A DNA stretch of 64,000 bases from Anaeramoeba flamelloides (taxonomy: Eukaryota; Metamonada; Anaeramoebidae), in assembly GCA_027625915.1 (NCBI GenBank), contig JANTQA010000070.1, forward strand, positions 10,235,001-10,299,000, read 5' to 3'. Positions 11,944-23,755 of the stretch are shown here, in pieces. How positions within the stretch are numbered: the first letter of the stretch is position 1; every line of letters begins with the position of its first letter. Under the pieces are notes generated by a model. It was given only the letters and a program-made list of their open reading frames with translations. It did no database searches and had not been told where the DNA came from. Position numbers and translations under genes: made by a program.

Positions 11944-14900
11944 AAAAGAAAAACAAAAGAAAAACAAAAATTTGAAAAAGCAAAACTAAAATTTGCAAAA
12001 TTAGAAAAAATGATTCTGATCCAAAAATCTGAAAATATTTTTTGTAAAGAATATGGATTAAACCGTCAAAACAACTCCAATTAGCATTATAAAGTGAGTC
12101 AAAATTTTTGAAAAATAGTTTACAATAATAATATCACTAATAAAGAACAATATTTTAATATAATGTTATAAACATTTTAATAATGACAAATTCTCAGATT
12201 AAATTGAAAGTGAAATATATTTTCTTTTAAAAAAATTAAAATTCAGAAAAAAAAACGAGATATTTGAATTAAACAAAATATTTTTAAATTTTTGAAAAAA
12301 CTAAACATGCTTTTTAAATGAAAATATTAAAAAAAATTAAAAATAATTCCAATTAAAAGAATAAAAAAAATCAACATCAAAGAATAATTCATTATTTTTA
12401 CTACCAGCCTTATAAATAGAAACAATTTAGATTACGTTGTTTTTAGAGATCCGATTACTATTTATATTGATCTCAAAAAATCGTTAAATTTTTGAACAAA
12501 TTTTTAATAATCGATGAAAAACCTTGACAAATAGACAATAATATTTGAAAAACTGTTTTTGTGATAAATACTTTATTTTTCCATTTGAATTTATTAATTG
12601 TTTCTTTTAATAAATTGGTCTTATTTTTTATTTTCAGTTTCTATTAAAGTTAATTTCCAATTAGAAATTTTTGAAACCTTTTTTTCTGTTTCATTTTTTT
12701 TCCACAATCGAAATGTGTTTTCCAAAAAAAACAAATACATTTAAAAGAGTACAATCAAATTAAAATGGAATTATTTTTTTAAAAATTTATTTAAATGTTT
12801 AACTCTGGATATATTGTTAAAAATTGATAAAAACGATCTTTTTTAAATCAAAATCAAGCACAAAATCTTACCAAATATTTATTTTTACATTTTTTTTTCT
12901 CCCAAAATTTTTATATTATATTCAGAAAAAAACAGCTAAAAATATTATTTAATCAGAATAAAATTATATTAAATACTGGAGATGATATATATTTAATCCT
13001 TCTGAAAAAAAAAAAATTTGTTAGATTATTTTTAAAAAATATGAAGAAAAAAAATGTTACTAATTTTTAAAAACCATCAAGAGATAAAATTTACAGATTT
13101 TTAATCAATTAAAAAAATAAAGTAATTGTGGGAATTCAACAATATTAAATTAAAAGCTTCTTCTTCTTCTTCTTTTTCTTTGTTTTCCTTTCTTTCTTTC
13201 ATAAAAAATAAATTATTCTTTAATTTAAAACTATCTCAAAACCTTTTTAAAAAACAAAAAACCAATTTAAAAAAAAAAATAATTATTTATGAATTAGATT
13301 TATAGAATTGAAGAAAAAGGATTACAAACGAAATTAGAAACACTATTTAAAAAAAATTTATATGATGTAGCTATTGGATTGGCAAGAGATCATAAATATA
13401 ATGAAAATGGGATTGTGGACATGTTTAGGAAATATGGTGATCATTTATATGCAAAAGGAGATTATGACGGAGCCATTCAACAGTATACCCAAACCATTGG
13501 GACATTGGAACCGTCATATATTATTAGAAAATTTTTAGACGCACAAAGAATTGAAAATTTAACATTATATCTGGAAGAATTGCATTCAAGAAATAAGGCA
13601 AAAAGCGAACATACTACTCTATTATTAAATTGTTATACAAAATTGAAAAATGAAGAAAAATTACATGAATTTATTAGAAAGCAAGATAAAAAATTTGAGG
13701 TTACAACTGCAATAAGAGTACTTCGGCACGCAGAATACTTTGGCCATGCACTTTATTTAGCCAAAAAGCATAAAGAACATGATTATTGCGTGAAATTATT
13801 ATTAGAAGATCAAAAAGATTATCAAGCTGCCTTAGACTATTTAAAATCATTACATGTTAATGATGTAAAACCAATTTTAAAAGAATATGGAAATGCACTC
13901 GTCAACCATTTCCCCCAACAAACTACAGATCTGTTAATTGATTTTTGTACCGTTGGCCATTCCACAATAGTCTCATCAAAATCATCATCATCGTTATCAT
14001 CCTCAAATTTACAAAGCCAAAATAAAAATAGAAGAAATTTTCTTGATGAAAATTCTGACGAATCAAATAATTTTATTAATTTTGAGGAAAAGAATCCAAA
14101 AATTCAAATTAAAGATGATTTAGATGTTGAAGTAAAAACTTTAGATTTATTTGATCAACAATCTGAATTATCGAATAGGAACTCTTTATTTTCTGAAATG
14201 TCAAATGCGCCAAGAAATAGAAATCAAAAAAAGGGACTTAACGATAAAAAATCTGATTTTAAAAAATTAAAGCCTGAAAAATTTATTCATTTTTTTGTCG
14301 AAAAACCAAATTGGTTAATTTATTTTTTAGAAAAAGTTATAGAAAAGGATCCAAATGCTTCAACCTCTGTTTATGGTACACTTTTAGAATTATATTTAAG
14401 AGATGATATTGACATTGATGATGATGAGGATGAGGATAATAAAAAGGAAGAAAATGAAATCGAAATCGAAATAGAAAAAGAAAAAGAAATTAATTTAACC
14501 ACCTCTGAGGATGAAAAGGAAAAAGAGAAAGAGAAAGAAAAGGAATCGCATCAAATTCTGACTGATTCAGATAATTCATCATTGTCGGATAATACAAAGA
14601 TCTCAGATTCAGAATCAGATTCTAGTTCCGACCTACAATTAATAACAGATTTTAATAATAATTCCACGAAATCCAAAAAAAAACACAAAACAAAAAACAA
14701 AAAACAAACAAACAAAACCAGTGAAGAAAATATCAACAAAAACAAAGACAATAAAGAAGAGCGAAAAAAAAAAAACAAACAAGAACGATTAACAAAGGCC
14801 TACAAGTTACTAAAAGATCCACAAGCCAATTACGATGAAAATCATGCCTTAGTCTTGGTACAAATGCATAATTTTAAAGAAGGAATCACATATATGTTAA

Positions 14901-15601
14901 ATACAATGGGGCTGTACCATGAAATTGTTCAACATTATATGGAAATACACGATTATAAAAATGTAATTGCTTCATGTAAAAATTATGCCAGTCAAGATCG
15001 TAATTTATGGCTACAAGTGTTGAGTTACTTTGCCTCAATAGAAAAAGAAAACGTCACGCCTTACATTCAGGAAGTCTTAGAGACCATTGAAGAGGGGCAA
15101 CTGATCCCACCATTATTGGTGATCAAAATTTTGGCGAAGGAATCAAAAGTTACCCTTGGTACAGTGCAAGAACATTTAATGAAAATGATCAGAAAGGAAA
15201 ACGAGGAAATCGAAAACGAGAAGAGAGAAATTAAAAAATATCAAGAGCAAAACAAATCTTTAAGGCAGGAACTCGAAGAATTTAGAACAACAGCAAAGAT
15301 TTTCCAATTAAACCAATGCAGCTATTGTAATAGAAGACTTGACCTCCCCAAAATTCATTTTATGTGTGGGCATACAATGCATGCTAATTGTGTTTCCGTT
15401 GATAACGAATGCCCTCTATGTATAGATGAACATAATCAAATTAAAGAAAGGAAAGTCGCTTTAGAGGAATCGGCTGAAAATCATGAAGAATTTTTCCATC
15501 AACTTGAAAATTCTGAAGACGGGTTTGGTAAAGTTGCAGAATATTTTGGTAGATCTTTATTTTCTTCATCAATCCTTTCAAAAAAAAATCAAAAAAATTA
15601 A
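8094..15601 (+). CDS. VPS11: VPS11, core subunit of HOPS and CORVET tethering complexes
   Basis: Five exons: 8094-8229, 8400-8801, 8945-9141, 9274-9522 and 13298-15601, joining to 1095 residues (animal VPS11 is about 940). All introns are GT-AG and preserve frame; three are 132-170 nt and the last is 3775 nt. The N-terminus (MASWKKFIFFE) and the propeller region match VPS11. The joined last junction reads IDKSNQNT then IYRIEEKG, followed by the alpha-solenoid hallmark KYGDHLYAKGDYDGAIQQY and LEPSYIIRKFLDAQRI. A C-terminal RING-H2 at about residues 1002-1035 has C-x2-C, CGHTMHANC and CPLC. Two low-complexity inserts, Ser/Asn-rich at about 555-650 and Asp/Glu/Lys-rich at about 695-825, explain the extra length. 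It acts at late endosomes and lysosomes or the vacuole, tethering Rab5/Rab7 membranes. Confidence 0.95.
10487..10892 (-). pseudogene. Decayed Tc1/mariner-like transposase, N-terminal helix-turn-helix part
   Basis: Lies antisense in the VPS11 intron. Read on the minus strand from the ATG at 10892, one frame gives a helix-turn-helix-like segment (EIICQCINGNSLSWISNELD). After a frame change a second one follows (IPDELRLYIENETLKNKSLT, then CKELSIKCRELF). Two tandem helix-turn-helix units at the N-terminus are typical of Tc1/mariner transposases. A stop codon lies in the first segment and the DDE catalytic part is not visible, so this is a remnant. The assignment rests on pattern only. Confidence 0.4.
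11510..12122. mobile_element. TA-bounded inverted-repeat element, family 1, copy B (613 bp)
   Basis: Begins TAAACTCTTTTTCAAAAATT and ends AAAAATAGTTTA, with about 29 bp near-perfect inverted ends flanked by TA. It is roughly 90% alike to 5837-6441 by eye, including the internal GTGAGTCACAATTTTTGAAA motif and the long A-tract (about 11885-11945). It sits in the VPS11 intron in the same orientation as the first copy. Confidence 0.85.
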
Positions 15602-16136
15602 ATTAAATTAAAAAAAAAAATTATTTTTTTTTCTTTTCTTTTTTTAATTATTTTTGCTTTTATTTTTACTTTTTCGTTTTCTTTTACTTTTTTTTTTTTT
15701 GTTGTTTCACACACCTTATACTTTTTTAATAATTAATTAATTATAACCCTTACTTTTAAATTATTTTTATTTAGAATAATAAAATAAATTAATTAAAAAT
15801 TTTGTCTTCAAACAATAAACGTTTTCTTATTTTTAGTAACTTTTTGAGTTGATAATAATTAAAGAAATATGCTATTTCACAATAATCAGGATAAATTTTT
15901 TTTTTTAAATATCTTTTGTACACTTAATTTCATCAAAAACTTTTTAAATATCAACAATTTTTATTCTTTATTTATTGATTCTTGAAAATAAAACAATCAA
16001 TTTGTTTCTATCACATCACTTTAACAAAAGATAAGAAAGTTTCTCTTCTAGGTTTTAAATGATATGATTTAATTTTAAAAATTGAAGATTTAGTGTTTCT
16101 TTTTGATCATCAATTTTTTTCCAAAGAGGTTTAATC
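15602..16136. other. 3' flank of VPS11
   Basis: A/T-rich with T-tracts directly after the stop codon, where polyadenylation would be expected. No gene or repeat is recognised. Confidence 0.4.
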
Positions 16137-17082
16137 TTAAGGAACTAGTCTCTATTAATTTTTTTTTTTGACCAATAACTAAATAAGGAATCTTTATCTT
16201 GAAATATGTTTAAAATTAAAAATAAACAGTTTTTTCACTTTTAGAACTTTTAGTTCTTGTGTTTTTTTAAAATTTTACAATTCTGTCAAAAAAAATTGAC
16301 TTTTAAAAATTTTTTTTTGAAAAAATATCTTAAACAGATGAGAATTTTTTGATTAATTTTAGATTTAATTATTTTCTCAAAATTAATATTTATTCTCATT
16401 TTAAAAAACGAAAAAATAATTTAAAACTGGTGAATATTTTCTCCTTCACTTCTATTCATCCAACTTGACTCTATAAAGAACTCAATTTGCCTTATCAATA
16501 ATTACTTTTTAAAAAAATAGTTCTTATTCTTTTCTTGGATTTTTTTTATGACTCTGACAAAAACTTTTGGAATGATAATTTGGGAACACTTATAAAAAAT
16601 TTCAAATTCAACAAAAATAAAAGAATGTAAACTCAAAAAGTAGATTCATTAAAAAAAAAGAATGACACAAAAAAAGAAAGAAAATCTTTTATTTTGAGTA
16701 AAGCATATATTGCATATTTTTTTTTGAATCAAACTGTTTTTCATGCAAATCCAAAAAAACATTTTCAGGGTTATTTTTCAAAAAAATTTTTGTAGGTCTT
16801 CCACAAACACAAAAGGGTTTTGCTTTCTTGCTCATATTTTTTTTTATTTTTTGTATTTTTGCTAAAAGTTGAAAAAAAGCAACTTTCAAAAAAGTGAAAA
16901 AATCGAAAATTTTTTTATTTCTATAAAAATAATAACTAAATTTAATGAATGTTATTTAGCAAGATTTCATTATGATCCAAAGAAGTTTTTCATTTTGATT
17001 TAAAATCTAAGTAATTTGCAAAAAAAATTCTAAATCTCTATTAAATTTACCTAAAAAAATTTAATAGAGACTAGTCCCTTAA
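16137..17082. mobile_element. TTAA-bounded element with about 25-bp inverted ends (946 bp)
   Basis: Flanked by TTAA at 16137-16140 and 17079-17082. The ends are GGAACTAGTCTCTATTAA and the reverse complement of TTAATAGAGACTAGTCCC. The interior holds a 66-codon minus-strand open frame (16689-16889) with a short KPFCVCGRPTKIF stretch, which I cannot assign to any transposase. The 177-bp element at 4656 is a shortened relative. Confidence 0.75.
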
Positions 17083-17086
17083 TAAA

Positions 17087-18352
17087 TTAGAAGATTTAAC
17101 GATATATTTGTTAAGTCAGAATCACACAATAAAAATGGCGATTATTTTTAACAAATCACAATTTATTGATGATCTCAACTGTTTAAATATATTTTTGTGA
17201 TAATATTTTAAATCTTGATATTATATAAAATTCTGAAAATTGTCTATAAATTGTGATAAATGCCAAAATATTATGATTCAGCATTAAAACGCATACAATT
17301 ATGACGGTTTTTGGTCTAATTCAGTAATATTTTTCGAAAGAAATATATGTTTTGGTATAAAAAACGGATCCTGTTTATAAAACTTAATTCTTTCAAAAAA
17401 CACTAAAAAAGATACTTGATTTAATCAAGGATCAGATCAATGAGTTTTATTGTATTTAATTTAGATTTGGTGTAATATTGATCAATCTTTAAGTCAAAAG
17501 CAATATAAAAAACACAAATAAATAAAATCTCAGTCTATAATGGTATAATAAATCGCTTTTTATATCAAAAGGCTTCTTAACAACTAAATCTTCACATGTT
17601 CTTTTAAGGGTGTGTTTTTGGATTTACAACTTTTCTCAAAATTTTCTGAAAGCTAAAAGGGGTTGGATAACTTTTCAAAATTTTTCAAAAAATCTTAGCC
17701 ACATTATCATCAATTATTAAGATTTTTTCGAAATTTATTTTCTTCTTTTTATTCTTCTTCTCTTATCTTTTTATCGAACAGAACATACAACTAGAGTTTA
17801 TGTATTTTTGTATTTCATCAATCAGTAATACAATTGATGTTTACTCTTTATTCTTTTTGATAATTTAACTTTTGAAGATAATAATCCCATTTTTAAAAAC
17901 TCATCGATTTTATATTCAATTAGATTGTTGAAATTGGTAATTTTTAGTGGATCATAAAATTTGTTTGAGATTTTATATTTGGTTAAAATAAAAATGAAAT
18001 AAAAAAAATTTTTTTTCCACAACAAAAAAACTCTTACTGTATATAAATTTTTTCTTTCTTTCAAAACTTTCAAAGACTTGAAGACTCTTCTCAACCCTGT
18101 CAAACACTTTCTAACATTTTAGAGGGGAAAGGCGTTGTTAAATTATCAAGGGTTTGTAAAAGTCAAGAGACTTTTTTAAAGTGATTTTCAAAAAAATAAT
18201 ATTTCATTTTATCATGATAATGTGTTAATCGCGATAATGTGGAATATCTCGATTTTATGATTTTTGATATAAATTTGGACTAATCACCACTTTTTAATAC
18301 TAACGCGATTTAATTGTTAATATCATGATAATATAAGTTATCATTCAAACCT
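17087..18352. mobile_element. 1.27-kb dispersed element with CGCGATT/TCACGATT motifs, copy 1
   Basis: Matches 51069-52295 in reverse orientation along its length, with inverted ends of the ATTAGAGATTTTGATGATA type. Near both ends are repeated words such as ATCGCGAT and ATCATGATAATAT. A minus-strand frame (17822-18103) and the frame at 51310-51528 share FFYFIF..KYKISN.FYD.....FDN..EYKID, so a short peptide-coding segment may once have been part of the element. No known domain is recognised. It abuts the preceding TTAA element. Confidence 0.6.
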
Positions 18353-18541
18353 CTATTATTTAAACTCAAATATATATATATAATATATAATGAAGAATAT
18401 TGTATAGTCAGAACCGATGTTTAAAAAAATGCCTTGACTAAAATTTTCAGATAATAGTTCACTATACTCTCAATAAATATATTAAAAATGAAACAATTAT
18501 AATTTGGATACAAAAATATTAGAAAATAAGAAGAAAAAGTA

Positions 18542-18850
18542 GTTTATCAAAGAGATCCTCTTTCTCCTTTGATATTTGGATTTATCGACCATTTTTTAAT
18601 TGAAAAAATAGAAGATTTAAATCATCAGGTTGAAATTTTTGCAGATGACTTAATTCGGACAATAGATGTTTGAATAAATAAAAACGTAACTAAATTTTTA
18701 AAAATTAATCCACATTCCCCTAGAATAATGTATAACACTCAAACTAAAATCGAGCAAATTAGAATTTCGATACATAAAAGAAGAGTTAAACTCAAAAAGA
18801 AATAAGAAATTCTTGGTTTTGAATACATATCAAAAATTGAAAATTTTCAA
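18542..18850 (+). pseudogene. Fragment of a non-LTR (LINE-type) reverse transcriptase
   Basis: One frame reads YQRDPLSPLIFGFIDHFLI, then EIFADDL, matching reverse transcriptase motifs QGDPLSPLLF and the catalytic (Y/F)ADD. After in-frame stops it continues with LKINPHSPRIMYN and EILGFEYIS, resembling the downstream K..LG motif. The QGDPLSP form is typical of non-LTR retrotransposons. The fragment is truncated on both sides and inactive. Confidence 0.6.
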
Positions 18851-19020
18851 AAATAGATGATGAAAATATTAATTGGAAAGTAGAAAACCTAATATTAATA
18901 GATGTAATTCTTAATCAATTTAGAGAAAGCTTAATAATGAATTGTTCGGGATGGAAAAGTAAAAAATATTTAAAAATTATTGGGTATAATAGCAATATAA
19001 AATTACAGTTGTGTTTTCAA

Positions 19021-19385
19021 GGGTACCTAGGTTTTACAGAATTCAAATCAATAAAAGAAAAATCTTAGATTGAACTCTATTCCTTTTAATTTTGAAAACC
19101 CTAACTAAAAGTGTCGTCAAGTGCCTAGCTTGTATTGAAGTTTTCTGTTTTATTAGTGAAGTGTTCTAGGTTTTTTTTAATTTTTGAAATAAACAGAAAA
19201 TTTTAATAAATTTTCGGTTTATTTCAAAAAGTAAAAAAAACCTAACGAAAATCTATCAATTTTCCTAATAAACAGAAAACTCAAGAAAACCTAACGAAAA
19301 GTGCCTAGCTTTTCCAGAATTTAAGAAATAAACTAAAAATTAAATAAATTTTCGATTTATATCTTAAATCAAAAAAAAAACCTTC
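19021..19385. repeat. Hairpin-cassette cluster 1
   Basis: Contains a C-type hairpin at about 19171-19243 (AATAAACAGAAAATTTTAAT opposite ATTTTCGGTTTATTTC), a B-type arm pair with AATAAACAGAAAACTCAAG, and spacers reading AAGTGCCTAGC and CCTAACGAAAA. The same cassettes recur in seven other clusters of this window. Confidence 0.7.
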
Positions 19386-19941
19386 CTTTTAAAAGAGGAA
19401 ATTAATTTCCTCCCTTCAAAATAAAAAAAAAAAAAAAAAACTAATCTACTTTTTTGATTTGTTTCAATACTCAGAAAAAAAAAAATCTTATATCTCTTGA
19501 CTTTCCCCTTAGTCGTTATAAGAGTAAAAAACAAATAATTGAAAAATTTAATTATTAAAAAACTAATTTGAAATATTAAAAAATTATTTCAAATAAAGTA
19601 TTTTTTTCTTAGGAATGAAAAAAAAAAATAAATAATTCAAAACAATGAAACATTGAATCCGAAGTAGTGAAATTGTAACAAAAAAAAAAAAACGGAAAAC
19701 CTTGTATGAAACCCTTTTAAATAAGCAAAAAGTTCAAATAATATTCGAAAAATATCAAATCATTTTTATTATTGTTTTATTTTAAAAGTAATGAAGGATA
19801 ATTGAAACAAATACTAGGTAACTACGAAGATAATATATATATATATATATATAATTGATTAATCCTTACTTATACTCTTTTGTATACCGTTTTCACTTTT
19901 ACTTGTTAATGTTCCTTACATGATCTTTTTCCCCACTCATT

Positions 19942-21992
19942 TTAATTTTCATTGAGATTTGCTAATTGGAATTTAATTATTTTGTAAATTAATCCAATAA
20001 TATGTTCAGGTTCTTTTGCAAACGATAATAATCTTGTCACTGTTATGTTAGGTTCCATTCCGATTTGTTGGGGAGAATGTTCGTATTTCATAAACTGCCA
20101 AAACTCGCCGTCTGTGATTATACCAAAAACAGGGGTGTATTGCAAAGTTTTTTCATCTTTTTTTCCATCACTTTTTGGAGAAAGTTGTTTTGTCTTGTTA
20201 ATGAAAATATCATTTATTCCAAAGCACATTGGCAACATTTGATATTCAGAGACTTCAAAACCATAATCTCTTCTTACCTCCTTAATTACAACCAATGGGC
20301 GTAAATCCTTAGTTAGTATCGCAGATTCGCATCTACCTGTGATAATTGAATCATTAATCCAATAATCGGGCCAATACAAGATTTCGTTTGGGAAATTTGA
20401 ACAAGCGAAAATTAAGACTGGATCGATGTAATACGTTCTTATGCCTACACCATATAATTTTTTTTTCGGTGGTCTGCATTTGCTCATTCTTTTTGTTAAA
20501 TGCTCAATAAAGGCACTTAATTCCTTCTCGTTCCATGAGGGCTCAAGTTCTGTTTTTTCTTTTAATTCGGGGAAAGTGGCTGCTGTGCCAGTTAAATAAG
20601 TTCTAATGTCTAAAGTGGTTAAAAATAATTTTGCTAAATTTCCGTTTTGGAATTCCTTCAAATCATATTTGTTTTTGGCATATTTCCCTCCTATTTTTTT
20701 CTTTAATCTTCTCAGCACGGGGTTTTGACAAAATTCTTCATTAATTTTTTTATTTGGGTATTTCTTTGTGTTGTTTATCATCGAATTGTTCTATTATTTT
20801 GGTTCGTGTAGAATTAAAATTTATTTTCATTAAATTTTTAGCAGTTATGAGTTTTAAAAGGTGATCGTTCAACCACCAATTTTTGTGATTTTTTTTCCAA
20901 AAGGTAAAAAAAGAAAAGAAAAAGAAAATAAAAAAGGAAAAAAAAAAAAAAAAAAAAGAAAAAGTAAAACAAAAGTAATTTGTTTTTTTTTTTTTCTTTT
21001 TTGTAAAAAGAATTCTCTTGGTGCAAACAAAGGAAACTGATTCCATTACTTACATGCTTTTTCAAGGACTTGTGTGCTTTTAATTCTGTATTCATCACAT
21101 TTGCTAATACAACCGATATATTTTCAATATCTGAAAGTAAATTTTCAGCCATGTTTAGGTTGTTATTTTTACAAAAGACACGAAATTTCTTCAGATAACT
21201 AAAGATTTTTTGTGCTTTTTCTTGATCTTTTGTTTCGAGTTCACCGAGTTTGTTGTTGGTATTTCGTTGTGCTTTTTGAATTTTTTTTTCAATTTGTCCT
21301 AAAGTTGATGTTTCATCTATTTATTGAATTAGTTAGTAAGGTACAAAATTTTGGTGTGTTGGGTAGAGGGTGTACTTTAGTATTTAATTGGCTTGTTTTA
21401 AAACAATCAAATGAACAAGAAAGATCGTTTTGTTTTTTTTTCATTTGTTTGTTATTTTTTAAGAAGGAAAATGAATTTTGAAAAAGAAGAGAAAAAAAGA
21501 AGAAAAAGTTGCAAAAAGAAAAAAACGTTAGCTTGCATTACCTTTTTCTTTTTGAAAATTATTTTGTTGTTTGGTGTTGTTCCTTTGGAAATTTTGTTGT
21601 TGGTTGTTCATGTTATTAAAATTGTTTTGGTTTTGGTTATTCATATTGTTAAAGTTTTGGTTGTTGTCAAAATTATTGAAGTAATTTTGGTTATTATTCA
21701 TCACTCTTCGATTTTTATAATTTTCATACCCTCTTCCTCTTCCTCCTCCTCCTCCTCTTCCTCTTCCCCAACTTCTTCCTCTCATTCCACCTCTTCCTCT
21801 AATCATACCCCTTCCTCTCATGTTGCCTCTCCCTCTTCCTCTCATTCCACCTCTCCCTCTTCCATATCCCCTTCCTCTTCCACCTCTTCCTCGTGGTTGG
21901 TAGTAACTTTGGTTATTAAAACCTGTTTGTAGCTGGTTTGGCCTTTGATTCATTTTTGTGTTTTTTGAAAAACGAGAAGGAATTTCAACCAA
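19942..21992 (-). CDS. RGG-rich protein with coiled linker and possible PD-(D/E)XK-like C-terminal domain
   Basis: I join three minus-strand exons, 21992-21542, 21316-21054 and 20790-19942, into 520 residues. Both introns (225 and 263 nt) are GT-AG, phase 1 and phase 0, and keep one frame without stops. Residues about 35-95 are a dense RGG/RGRG box typical of RNA-binding proteins, followed by an Asn/Gln-rich stretch. Residues 151-240 are charged and probably helical. The C-terminal 280 residues include LRPLVVIKEVRRDYGFE and, about 50 residues on, PVFGIITDGEFWQFMKYE. This layout resembles PD-(D/E)XK nuclease-like domains (restriction enzyme R-type or Crinkler relatives), but the usual E-x-K reads E-V-R, so activity is doubtful. 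I do not recognise the whole protein. An ATG at 21152 could allow a shorter form without the RGG part. Confidence 0.7.
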
Positions 21993-22894
21993 AAACTTAA
22001 AAAAATAAATTTTCTTGAAAAAAAATCTTTTTGTGAAATTCAGAAATAATTCACATATTTAGAAGATTTGAAAACACAAAGAATCTTGAAATATCCAATT
22101 ACTTTTAAAATAATTCCAAAAATTTACAAAGTGAATTACTTTGTTTTCGATCTAAAGATACAGTTTTTGTGAATTTTGAAGTGATTCAACAAAAGTTATT
22201 TATCTATTTTTCAATACTGAACACTCTGTTTTTTTTTAGGATTTATACTTCACCCAACAATGAACACACCACAAAATCGTTTTAATAATAAAAATGTGAA
22301 AATCAATTTAAATCTTTTTCTATGACTCTTTATAGGAAAAACACAATAAATTTAATCAAAATTTTTTGCATTTCTCTTTTTTAAAATAAAGTAATTCATT
22401 TTTTTTTACAGATTTATGAATTGATTAAAGATATTCATTAATTTCAGATTTCCCTTTGATGTCTTGTATACCCTTTGAAAAGTTAACTCGTTCTGTTCAA
22501 ACTTGGGGAAATCATCGAAAAAAAGATCCTATTTATTGATATTATTTCTTTTTAGAGTATAACCACGCTATTAGGCATTATTACACTTATAACTTTGAAA
22601 AAAAAAAAACAAACAAAGGAACAAAAGGAAATTATTTTAATAATATATTATTACTATAAAAGTTTCAAAATTGAAACTTATTCCTTTTGTTCTAAAAAGA
22701 TTTTGAGGTCAGAAGTTAGATTGATTTTCAACACTGGTTTTTTTAAGGAGTGTTCATAATCAATTTTTTTTCATTTATAACTTTTGTACAAAGTTACTCT
22801 TTTTGTACATTTTAATGATGAAGTTTCATACTTTTTTGAATTTTTTTTTTATATTTTTGAATAATTTTTACAAAAAATTCAAAAAAAAAAAAAA
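21993..22894. other. Intergenic region between the RGG gene and hairpin cluster 2
   Basis: A/T-rich. At about 22430-22560 it carries a diverged match to the arms of the foldback element at 50405-50610 (ATATTCATTAATTTCA, GAAAAGTTAACTC, CAAACTTGGGGAAATCAT). No gene is seen. Confidence 0.45.
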
Positions 22895-23320
22895 TGGATT
22901 TTAAAATTTTGGTGTTTTCTGTTTTATATGAAAAACTTTTTGATTTTCGGAAATATTAGAAAACTCAAGAAAAGCTAATTGAGTTTTTCTCGATTTAAAA
23001 TTCTAGAGAAAAAATCATTTATTTTACTCATTTCTTTTCAATAATAAAAAATAACCTCAAAACTGTTTGTTTTTAATTTTAGAGAATTTCAAAAAATTAA
23101 GATTTTATTTTATTCTTAAAAATTTTGCATAAACTGATTCCAAGTGCCTACAAGTGACTATTTTTTTTTATTTGAAAAATTAAAAGAAAATTTCTTCAAT
23201 TGTCTTTTATTTCTCAAATTAAAAAAAAAAAAACCTAACCAGCACTTCACGGAATTCGAAAGAATTTAGTAAAATTAAGGTTTTTTCTCAATTCGTTTAA
23301 ATTCTGAGAAAGTTAACTTC
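22895..23320. repeat. Hairpin-cassette cluster 2 (diverged)
   Basis: Decayed cassettes: a B-type arm (GAAAACTCAAGAAAAGCTAA), a D-type hairpin near 23165-23235 (TTTGAAAAATTAAAAGAAAA opposite TTTTATTTCTCAAATTAAAA) and an A-type hairpin near 23250-23315. Spacers read CAAGTGCCTACAAGTG and CCTAACCAGCACTTCACGG. Confidence 0.55.
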
Positions 23321-23755
23321 AGCGAATACGTTTATAATTTGGTCAAGAAAATGATATAATCATTTTTCTATTGATTATTTTTCTTCTTCTCTTTTTTTAA
23401 AATTTTGATATATTTTTCCTCAATTATCCCTTTCTCTCAATAAATAAATAAATAAATTTCTGATCAAAAAATTTTTTTATAAATTTTAAGCTCTTCAATT
23501 TGCAATATTTAAATAATTTTTAAAAAAAATGAAAAATAAAAAAATATTAATTAATTAATTTATTATTTTGTGTAGCGATAATTGGGAAAAAAACAATTAT
23601 TAAGATGTGTTCGAATTAATTGATTTTTTCCAAGTTCTAAAAAAAAAAAAAAAAACAAAGAATTTAAAATATATAATGATAGGGGTGTAGAAATATTGTA
23701 GATGTGATAAAAAAATATAAATAATTAAAAAACATACTAAGGTATTTAAATTATT

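Larger units (their letters stand above)
9523..13297 (+). other. Giant fourth intron of VPS11 (3775 nt)
   Basis: The donor is CACA|GTAAAT and the acceptor GAATTAG|ATT, both phase 0. Homology to VPS11 runs directly across the junction, which fixes both ends. The intron holds a decayed transposase fragment (10487-10892, minus) and a TA-bounded element (11510-12122). Runs of TCACAGAAA-type short repeats occur at about 11400-11455. The rest is A/T-rich with nothing recognisable. Confidence 0.85.

Noticed and set aside
20065-20304. Plus-strand open frames over the C-terminal exon of the RGG gene
   Set aside because: No domain is present, and the minus frame is longer, has mixed composition and is joined in frame to two upstream exons.
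21411-21932. Plus-strand Ser/Pro-rich open frame opposite the RGG exon
   Set aside because: It is the complement of the RGG codons (TCC/TCT runs). The minus strand has the start codon, splice donor and in-frame continuation.
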